Shown: positions 1 to 4,250 of the stretch, piece by piece
Layout of the letters: every line of letters starts with the position of its first letter
Position numbering within the stretch: position 1 is the stretch's first letter
Source of the DNA: Phycisphaerales bacterium
Lineage (GTDB): Bacteria; Planctomycetota; Phycisphaerae; Phycisphaerales; UBA1924
Assembly (NCBI GenBank): GCA_029260415.1
Contig: JAJDDH010000211.1
Span: 1 to 5,364, forward strand
Direction: 5' to 3'
DNA: 5,364 bases
Translations under genes and position numbers: made by a program
Notes under the pieces: model-generated
Database searches by the model: none
Told to the model about the DNA's origin: nothing
Seen by the model: the letters and a program-made list of their open reading frames with translations, nothing else

Positions 1-35
1 AAAGCCGCCGGGCGAGGTCTCCACCGGGCGGCTTT
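1..35 (-). terminator. GC-rich hairpin, intrinsic terminator or attenuator
   Basis: A perfect 9-bp stem pairs AAAGCCGCC (1-9) with GGCGGCTTT (27-35). A smaller inner pairing GGT/ACC (16-18 with 23-25) lies inside it. On the minus strand the stem begins 30 nt after the stop of the 20-codon ORF at 66-128 and ends in TTT exactly at the window edge, so the length of any T-run cannot be seen. On the plus strand it is also followed by only three T, so it could act both ways. Minus is preferred because a gene with a ribosome binding site precedes it on that strand. Whether it ends that transcript or is an attenuator for a gene beyond the left edge cannot be decided here. Confidence 0.6.
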
Positions 36-65
36 GGGCTGTTTCCATTCGCTTTGGATCGAGCG

Positions 66-128
66 TTAGAAGCAGACATACTGGTAAATGTAATCCCATC
101 CAGTCCAGTACCATTCGTAGTAACACAT
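66..128 (-). CDS. Aromatic-rich 20-aa peptide, possible leader peptide
   Basis: The ORF encodes MCYYEWYWTGWDYIYQYVCF and then TAA. Ten of 20 residues are aromatic: Tyr at 3, 4, 7, 13, 15 and 17, Trp at 6, 8 and 11, Phe at 20. Cys sits at 2 and 19. The ATG at 128-126 was chosen because it follows GAGGA with a 7-nt gap. The same frame is open further upstream, to about 341, but that extension is proline- and arginine-rich and looks like non-coding GC-rich sequence. A GC-rich hairpin follows 30 nt after the stop. Such a concentration of Tyr and Trp codons is what ribosome-stalling leader peptides of aromatic amino acid genes use, but I do not recognise the peptide. The residue order would also suit a small beta-hairpin. 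No membrane segment or signal peptide is evident. Function is unknown; that the ORF is translated is an inference from the ribosome binding site and the composition. Confidence 0.6.
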   Translation of the reverse strand: MCYYEWYWTGWDYIYQYVCF

Positions 129-135
129 GATCGTT

Positions 136-140
136 TCCTC
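136..140 (-). promoter_or_regulatory. Shine-Dalgarno site of the 20-aa ORF
   Basis: The minus strand reads AGAGAGAGGAAACGATC and then ATG. GAGGA at 140-136 lies 7 nt before the start codon, which is good spacing. It decides the start at 128 in place of the longer upstream reading frame. Confidence 0.6.
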
Positions 141-152
141 TCTCTCTTGGGG

Positions 153-172
153 GAAGCGGAGGTGGCCGCTTC
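153..172 (-). promoter_or_regulatory. Hairpin in the upstream region of the 20-aa ORF
   Basis: A perfect 7-bp stem GAAGCGG (153-159) / CCGCTTC (166-172) closes a 6-nt loop. On the minus strand it ends 12 nt before the Shine-Dalgarno site, so it would sit in the 5' untranslated region of the small ORF. It has no T-run and so is not a terminator. It could be a leader RNA element or chance GC pairing; its position next to the ribosome binding site is the main argument for it. Confidence 0.35.
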
Positions 173-184
173 GATAAGTCCTAT

Positions 185-196
185 ATGCACCTGCAT
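185..196. promoter_or_regulatory. Short palindrome ATGCA-CC-TGCAT, possible operator
   Basis: A perfect 5-2-5 inverted repeat lies about 57 nt upstream of the 20-aa ORF, where a promoter or operator for that transcript would be expected. It does not match a TrpR or TyrR consensus that I know. No convincing -35/-10 pair was found next to it. At 12 bp it may be chance. Confidence 0.2.
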
Positions 197-272
197 TGGA
201 CGCGCGGGTGTGATCGAAAGCACAGGGCTGCATTTTTTGGTTGAACGGGCTTTGCGGCGGTGGCGGTGTGGG

Positions 273-306
273 TCGCCCTGGTCCCCGGCTCGGTGGCCGG
301 GGCGTT
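273..306 (+). repeat. GC-rich hairpin repeat, left copy
   Basis: A perfect 7-bp stem CCCCGGC (283-289) / GCCGGGG (296-302) has loop TCGGTG. The surrounding 34 nt match 939-972 in the same orientation at 28 of 34 positions. The core CCCCGGCTCGGTGG is identical in both copies. On the minus strand it starts 7 nt after the stop of the broken GIY-YIG gene but has no T-run on that side, so it would be a weak terminator for that gene. On the plus strand it is followed by CGTTCT, also weak. Confidence 0.5.
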
Positions 307-472
307 CTGAGGTTATTTCTGGATTTCGTCGTACAAATCACGCCACTGTGGATTGATGCGTTCGATCAGTTCGAGTTTCCATGCACGTCGCCATCTCTTC
401 AATGTGCGTTCGCGCGCACGGGCGTCATTGAAATCATTGTGTTCCTCGACGAAAACGAGCCTTCGTATCTTG

Positions 473-475
473 TAA
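473..475. repeat. Target-site duplication TAA, left
   Basis: TAA stands immediately outside the left terminal repeat and matches TAA at 736-738. Deleting one copy with the element restores the GIY-YIG frame, which supports a 3-bp duplication over a 2-bp TA. Confidence 0.75.
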
Positions 476-506
476 TACCAAGGGCGGCAATTGTTGACCC
501 ATTTCA
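476..506 (+). repeat. Left terminal inverted repeat of the MITE
   Basis: 31 nt starting TACCAAGGGCGGCAATT and ending TTGACCCATTTCA, with G at 493. It pairs with 705-735 apart from that one base. Confidence 0.88.
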
Positions 507-515
507 CCGGGATGA

Positions 516-593
516 TTTTACCCTCCGGCAAGGCGCGTACTGCGCCGCGGTACAGGTACCGTAAGCAGTACGCAACGCTGCGGGAGGGCAAAA
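516..593. repeat. Left internal hairpin of the MITE
   Basis: Nested inverted repeats share one centre. TTTTACCCTCC (516-526) pairs with GGAGGGCAAAA (583-593) at 10 of 11 positions. GCGTACTGC (535-543) pairs perfectly with GCAGTACGC (565-573). CGGTAC (548-553) pairs with GTACCG (556-561) across a 2-nt AG loop. Together they form a long interrupted stem of 78 nt. Confidence 0.75.
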
Positions 594-609
594 GAATCCG
601 GCCTGCGGT

Positions 610-703
610 GGGCCATTCCGGCCCGTCGACCGCGTTGCGGGCCTTGTCCGATACACCGCATCGCACTGCGGCCCGCGCCTCGTCGAGCGAGCCGGAATGG
701 CCC
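610..703. repeat. Right internal hairpin of the MITE
   Basis: A perfect 13-bp stem GGGCCATTCCGGC (610-622) / GCCGGAATGGCCC (691-703) encloses GCGGGCC (637-643) / GGCCCGC (670-676). A competing inner hairpin is CCGCA (656-660) / TGCGG (667-671). The outer stem ends one nucleotide before the right terminal repeat. Confidence 0.75.
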
Positions 704-704
704 A

Positions 705-735
705 TGAAATGGGTCAATAATTGCCGCCCTTGGTA
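705..735 (-). repeat. Right terminal inverted repeat of the MITE
   Basis: Reverse complement of the left end apart from one base (T at 718 on the plus strand). On the minus strand this repeat supplies the TGA at 716-714 that ends the N-terminal half of the GIY-YIG gene. Confidence 0.88.
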
Positions 736-738
736 TAA
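736..738. repeat. Target-site duplication TAA, right
   Basis: Second copy of the TAA at 473-475, directly outside the right terminal repeat. Confidence 0.75.
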
Positions 739-887
739 CGCTTGGTGAAACTCGTGATGGCTTCGGTCCTGTGGACTTGCAAACGTTGTGGCAAGCGCGC
801 GGTCATTCCAACGTAAAGTGTGCCGTTCCTTTCGCTTGCGAGAATATAAACGTGGTATCGGCTCATGATGTCATCGCTGTTTAGGAC

Positions 888-908
888 ATCCCGGGCTTGA
901 CCCGGGAT
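888..908. repeat. Palindromic intergenic repeat of alphaproteobacterial type
   Basis: ATCCCGGG (888-895), loop CTTGA, CCCGGGAT (901-908): perfect 8-bp arms, followed by CCAGGGGC. Sequences of the form GGATCCCGGGTCAAGCCCGGGATG are widespread between genes of many alphaproteobacteria (recalled knowledge). It lies about 22 nt upstream of the GIY-YIG start, and reading through it gives the spurious upstream codons WIPGQAR. It is probably a dispersed intergenic repeat and not part of the gene. Confidence 0.65.
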
Positions 909-940
909 CCAGGGGCTTTGCGGCAAGTCCCTTCCATATC

Positions 941-975
941 GCTCTAGCCCCCGGCTCGGTGGTTGGAGCGTTTTT
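941..975 (+). terminator. Intrinsic terminator-like hairpin with T-run, right repeat copy
   Basis: The stem GCTCTAGCC (941-949) / GGTTGGAGC (961-969) has nine pairs including two G-U, with an inner CCG/CGG (951-953 with 957-959) and a 3-nt loop. It is followed by GTTTTTCTTT. The G-U pairs and the T-run make it work on the plus strand. Read on the minus strand those pairs become A-C mismatches and the T-run becomes an upstream A-run, so it is a poor terminator for dnaE2, whose stop is at 993. No plus-strand gene is seen to its left. Its core is shared with the hairpin at 283-302. Confidence 0.55.
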
Positions 976-992
976 CTTTGCCATCTCCCCCC

Positions 993-3900
993 TCAATGGA
1001 AATCCCGCGAGGGGAACAGGACCTTGGCTTGCTCGCGCGGGTGGCGGGGGCGGGGGATGGGGCGGTGCTTGGGGCGCAGGCGGCTGTCATAGGACGGCGG
1101 GTGGGAAACCTCGTCGGCGTGGGCGAGGGCGGGGTCGAAATCGCGTTCGCCGAGCGCGCCGAGCAGATGCGAGCGGTCTTCGAGATGTTCGGCGAGCAGA
1201 TGGATGACGAGGCCTTCACGCTGCACCCGGCCACGCACCAGAAGAAGCCGAGCGGTGAGCACGATGCGGCGATATTTCTCGTAAACCTTCGACCAGACGA
1301 TGATGTTGGCGACGCCGGTCTCGTCTTCCAACGTTGCGAAAATCACACCCTTGGCGGTGCCCGGACGCTGACGCGCAATGACGAGGCCGCAGACGCTTGC
1401 CTTGGTCTCGGGCGTAATGGTTTTCAGGGTTTCGCTGCGCACCACGCCTGGGAAGCACGGGCGCAGAAGTGAAAGTGGGTGCGCCTTGAGAGAGAGTCGC
1501 AGGGCCGCATAGTCTTCGATGACATGCTCGCCGAGCGTCATGTCGCGCAGAATAACATCCGCTTCCGCGCCATGATCGGGTTCGCCGGCGGCGGTGAACA
1601 GCGGCAGGGGCGAGGTGCCGAGCGCCTTTATGTGCCACAGCACGTCACGGCGTTTGAGTTCCATGGACTGGAACGCGTCCGCGTTGGCGAGGGTTTCGAG
1701 CACGGAGGGTTTGAGGCCCGCGCGCAACCAGATGTCGTTCGGGGCAGCGTAGAAATTGCCGCGCGCGGCAACGAGCCAGTCGGCATCGTCCTGCATCAGC
1801 CCCTTGATCTGGCGCAGTCCTATTCTCAGCGCGTAATAGGGGCTCTCCATGGCGGGCTCAAGAGTGTAGTCCCAGTGCGAATAGTTGACGTCCGGCGGGC
1901 GCACCTCGACGCCGTGTTCGCGCGCATCGCGCACGATCTGGGCGGGGGCGTAAAACCCCATGGGCTGGGAGTTCAAAAGTGCGCAGGCGAAGACGTCCGG
2001 ATAATGCTTCTTCATCCACGCCGATGCATAGACAAGCAGCGCAAAAGAGGCGGCATGGCTTTCGGGAAAACCGTAATCGCCAAAACCCTCGATCTGACGG
2101 AAACAGCGTTCGGCGAACTCTTCCTGATAGCCGCGCGAGGTCATGCCGGTGATGAATTTGTGCTTGAAGGAATGGATTGTGCCGACGCGCCGGAAGGTTG
2201 CCATGGCGCGCCGCAAGCCGTCTGATTCCGACGGGGTGAAGCCCGCGGCAACAACGGCGATTTTCATCGCCTGTTCCTGAAACAGCGGCACGCCCAGGGT
2301 GCGGTGCAGAACGCCTTTCAGTTCTTCTGAAACATAATCCACCGCCTCTTCACCGTTGCGGCGGCGAATGTAGGGATGCACCATGTCGCCCTGAATGGGG
2401 CCGGGGCGGACGATGGCCACCTCGATCACGAGATCATAGAAATTGCGCGGTTTCATGCGCGGCAGGAACGACATCTGGGCGCGGCTTTCGACCTGAAAGA
2501 CGCCGAGACTGTCGGCTTCGCAGAGCATGTCATAGACCGCCTTGTCATCGGCGGGGATGGTGGCGAGATCAAAGCGCTGCCCGTAATGCTGACGGATCAG
2601 GTCAAAGCCCTTGCGCAGGCAGGTGAGCATGCCCAGGCCAAGGACGTCGATCTTCAGGATGCCAAGGGCGCTCAGGTCATCCTTGTCCCACTCCACCACG
2701 GTGCGGTCTTCCATGGCGGCATTTTCTATCGGTACCAGTTCATCAAGGCGGCCGCGGGTGATGATAAAGCCGCCCACATGCTGGCTCAAATGGCGGGGGA
2801 AGCCGATCATCTCATGGGCGAGGTCAAGCGCCAGGCGAAGCCGGTTGTCGCTTGGGTCAAGCCCGACCTCGGATACCTGTTCATCGGGAATGCCGTCCGA
2901 TGACCAGCCCCAGGTCTGGGAGGCGAGGGCTGCGACCGTATCTTCTGACAGGCCGAGCGCCCGACCCACTTCGCGGATGGCACTGCGGGCCCGATAGTGG
3001 ATGACAGTGGCGGCAAGGCCGGCGCGTTCGCGGCCATATTTTTTATAGATATACTGGATCACCTCCTCGCGGCGTTCATGTTCGAAATCAACGTCGATGT
3101 CCGGTGGCTCATTGCGTTCAGCGGAAACGAAACGCTCAAACAGAAGGTCCATGTGCGCTGGATCGACAGAGGTGATGCCAAGCACGTAGCAGACGGCTGA
3201 GTTGGCGGCTGAACCACGGCCCTGGCAGAGAATGCTGCTGGAGCGGGCAAACTGCACGACATCATGGACAGTGAGAAAATAGGGCGCAAAATTGAGCTCT
3301 TCGATGAGTTCCAGTTCGTGGGCGATCTGGGCATGAACCTTGTCCGGGGCTCCATAGGGATAACGATCGGGCATCTGTTTTCCGACCAGATGCACAAGCT
3401 CTTCCTGGGGCGTGCGGCCCTCATGGGTGATCTCATCAGGATATTCGTAGGCCAGCTCCTCAAGATTGAAAGTGCAACGGTTTGCAATCTCTGTCGTATG
3501 CGCCAAGGCCTCTTCATGGCCCTCAAAGAGAGTGGCCATCTCGGTTGACGATTTCAGATGACGTTCCGCATTCTTGAGAATCAGGGCACCGGCATTGTCG
3601 ATGGTGCATTTCTCGCGCAGGCAGGTCATCACATCGGCCAGAGGGCGGCGGCGGGGGGCGTGCATGAGTACGTCGTTGACCGCCAGTAACGGGGTTTTGC
3701 AGGCGCCAGCGATCCTCGCCAGCTCCTGCAACCGGGCCCGGTCGCGGCCAAGATAAAGGTTCTGGGCGGCAAGATAGATATTCCCCGGCGACAGCTCTGC
3801 GAGCGTGATCAAACATTCTGAAAGTTCGGGGCCGGGGCGTTCAGGCGCCAGCACAGCAAGGATGAGGCCTTGGCTGTGATCTGCAACATCTTCAAGGGTG

Positions 3901-4250
3901 ATCAGGCACTCACCCTTAGGCGCGCGGCGGCGGCCAAGCGAGATCAGGCGTGAGAGGCGGCCATAGGCGTTGCGGTCCGTGGGGTAGGCGGTGAGGCTTT
4001 GACCGCAGGCAAGATCAAGCCGGGCGCCGACAATAAGCTGGATGTCGTGTTCTTTGGCCTCGCAATGAGCGCGCACCACGCCGGCCAGAGTGTTGCGGTC
4101 GGTAATGGCGATGGCTCTATACCCAAGGAGGGCTGCCTGGCGCACCATTTCTTCCGGTATGGATGCACCCTCCAGAAAACTGAAGGCGCTGCGTACATGT
4201 AACTCTGCATAAGGCAGTTCCACATAAGGGGATGCAGGGGTTTTCTTCAC
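993..4250 (-). CDS. dnaE2: Error-prone DNA polymerase DnaE2 (ImuC)
   Basis: C-family DNA polymerase III alpha paralogue of 1085 aa, a normal length for DnaE2, that carries out mutagenic translesion synthesis in the SOS response with ImuA and ImuB. Residues 14-80 start the PHP domain (ELHVRSAFSFLEGA, then TDRNTLAGVVRAH). Its second metal-site histidine is replaced by R20 and the TDH histidine by R52, as is frequent in DnaE2. Polymerase motifs: GRGSAANS at 344-351, PDIDVDF at 383-389 with presumed catalytic D384 and D386, and the third acidic residue D535 in LKIDVLGLG. QHVGGFIITRG lies around 490-500. An OB-fold region covers about 945-1025 (VIFATLEDETGVANIIVW, then LLVRGRVQREG). The C terminus ends in SRDFH, the usual DnaE2 ending. 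The start is GTG at 4250-4248, overlapping the imuB stop. No separate Shine-Dalgarno site is visible, so translation is probably coupled to imuB. LexA control is likely from the family, but the promoter is outside the window. Confidence 0.97.
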   Translation of the reverse strand: MKKTPASPYVELPYAELHVRSAFSFLEGASIPEEMVRQAALLGYRAIAITDRNTLAGVVRAHCEAKEHDIQLIVGARLDLACGQSLTAYPTDRNAYGRLSRLISLGRRRAPKGECLITLEDVADHSQGLILAVLAPERPGPELSECLITLAELSPGNIYLAAQNLYLGRDRARLQELARIAGACKTPLLAVNDVLMHAPRRRPLADVMTCLREKCTIDNAGALILKNAERHLKSSTEMATLFEGHEEALAHTTEIANRCTFNLEELAYEYPDEITHEGRTPQEELVHLVGKQMPDRYPYGAPDKVHAQIAHELELIEELNFAPYFLTVHDVVQFARSSSILCQGRGSAANSAVCYVLGITSVDPAHMDLLFERFVSAERNEPPDIDVDFEHERREEVIQYIYKKYGRERAGLAATVIHYRARSAIREVGRALGLSEDTVAALASQTWGWSSDGIPDEQVSEVGLDPSDNRLRLALDLAHEMIGFPRHLSQHVGGFIITRGRLDELVPIENAAMEDRTVVEWDKDDLSALGILKIDVLGLGMLTCLRKGFDLIRQHYGQRFDLATIPADDKAVYDMLCEADSLGVFQVESRAQMSFLPRMKPRNFYDLVIEVAIVRPGPIQGDMVHPYIRRRNGEEAVDYVSEELKGVLHRTLGVPLFQEQAMKIAVVAAGFTPSESDGLRRAMATFRRVGTIHSFKHKFITGMTSRGYQEEFAERCFRQIEGFGDYGFPESHAASFALLVYASAWMKKHYPDVFACALLNSQPMGFYAPAQIVRDAREHGVEVRPPDVNYSHWDYTLEPAMESPYYALRIGLRQIKGLMQDDADWLVAARGNFYAAPNDIWLRAGLKPSVLETLANADAFQSMELKRRDVLWHIKALGTSPLPLFTAAGEPDHGAEADVILRDMTLGEHVIEDYAALRLSLKAHPLSLLRPCFPGVVRSETLKTITPETKASVCGLVIARQRPGTAKGVIFATLEDETGVANIIVWSKVYEKYRRIVLTARLLLVRGRVQREGLVIHLLAEHLEDRSHLLGALGERDFDPALAHADEVSHPPSYDSRLRPKHRPIPRPRHPREQAKVLFPSRDFH
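4247..4250 (-). promoter_or_regulatory. GTGA stop/start overlap of imuB and dnaE2
   Basis: On the minus strand the last imuB codons CTG TTC TCG are followed by TGA, while GTG AAG AAA begins dnaE2 one nucleotide earlier, giving a 4-nt overlap. The 20 nt before it carry no clear Shine-Dalgarno sequence. This suggests translational coupling, which would keep the two mutasome subunits co-produced. Confidence 0.75.

Larger units (their letters stand above)
476..735. mobile_element. 260-bp MITE-like element with 31-bp inverted repeats
   Basis: The element begins TACCAAGGGCGGCAATT and ends with its reverse complement. The terminal inverted repeats (476-506 and 705-735) match at 30 of 31 positions, the single mismatch being at 493 against 718. 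It is flanked by TAA at 473-475 and 736-738. It contains no ORF that resembles a transposase, and its interior is two large hairpins. It is therefore non-autonomous and would have needed a transposase supplied elsewhere. A TAA duplication fits the TNA-type 3-bp duplications known for some IS5-family groups, but the ends are not ones I recognise and the family is left open. It interrupts a GIY-YIG gene on the minus strand. The near-perfect ends suggest a fairly recent insertion. Confidence 0.88.
313..866 (-). pseudogene. GIY-YIG nuclease-family gene broken by a MITE
   Basis: The N-terminal half (866 to about 736) encodes MSRYHVYILASERNGTLYVG and continues to FTKRY. It carries the GIY-YIG core as VYI and YVG, ten residues apart. 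It then runs into the inserted element and stops at TGA 716-714 after six element-encoded residues (TKGGNY). The C-terminal half (about 475 to 313) encodes KIRRLVFVEEH, then the ARARERTLKRWRRAWK helix region, and ends in NPQWRDLYDEIQK and TAA. Removing 263 nt (260-bp element plus one TAA) joins the halves as TKRY-KIRRLVF and gives 291 nt, or 96 aa. That is the normal size and sequence pattern of the small single-domain GIY-YIG proteins (UPF0213/YhbQ-like). Their biological role is poorly known; the fold is a nuclease fold. The start at 866 is chosen because upstream codons only read through an intergenic palindrome. No strong Shine-Dalgarno site is seen. The C-terminal half is open from codons inside the element, but a functional chimera is unlikely. 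Confidence 0.9.

Noticed and set aside
150..240. Promoter for the 20-aa ORF
   Set aside because: TATAGG- and ACTTAT-like hexamers exist on the minus strand near 180, but no matching -35 at 16-18 nt was found, so no promoter is called.
129..341. N-terminal extension of the 20-aa ORF to a 91-aa protein
   Set aside because: The extra codons are Pro/Arg-rich GC-driven sequence and run through a hairpin repeat, while the ATG at 128 has a clear Shine-Dalgarno site.
476..477. TA target duplication (IS630/mariner type) in place of TAA
   Set aside because: Excising with only TA duplicated leaves the GIY-YIG halves out of frame, while TAA restores the frame and leaves symmetrical ends TACCAAGG/CCTTGGTA.
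476..717. A new fused gene made of MITE sequence plus the GIY-YIG C-terminal half
   Set aside because: The frame is open from a TTG at 717, but there is no convincing ribosome binding site, the element part is structured DNA with no protein resemblance, and the nuclease half with VYI/YVG is missing.
867..926. N-terminal extension of the GIY-YIG protein (start at 926)
   Set aside because: The added residues come from the palindromic intergenic repeat at 888-908, and the family normally starts just before the YHVYIL strand.
1479..2225. 248-codon plus-strand ORF opposite dnaE2
   Set aside because: It lies wholly antisense to the conserved polymerase gene. The translation is low-complexity and resembles no family I know, as expected of GC-rich shadow frames. 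Plus-strand ORFs at 963-1472 and 2376-2903 were rejected for the same reason.
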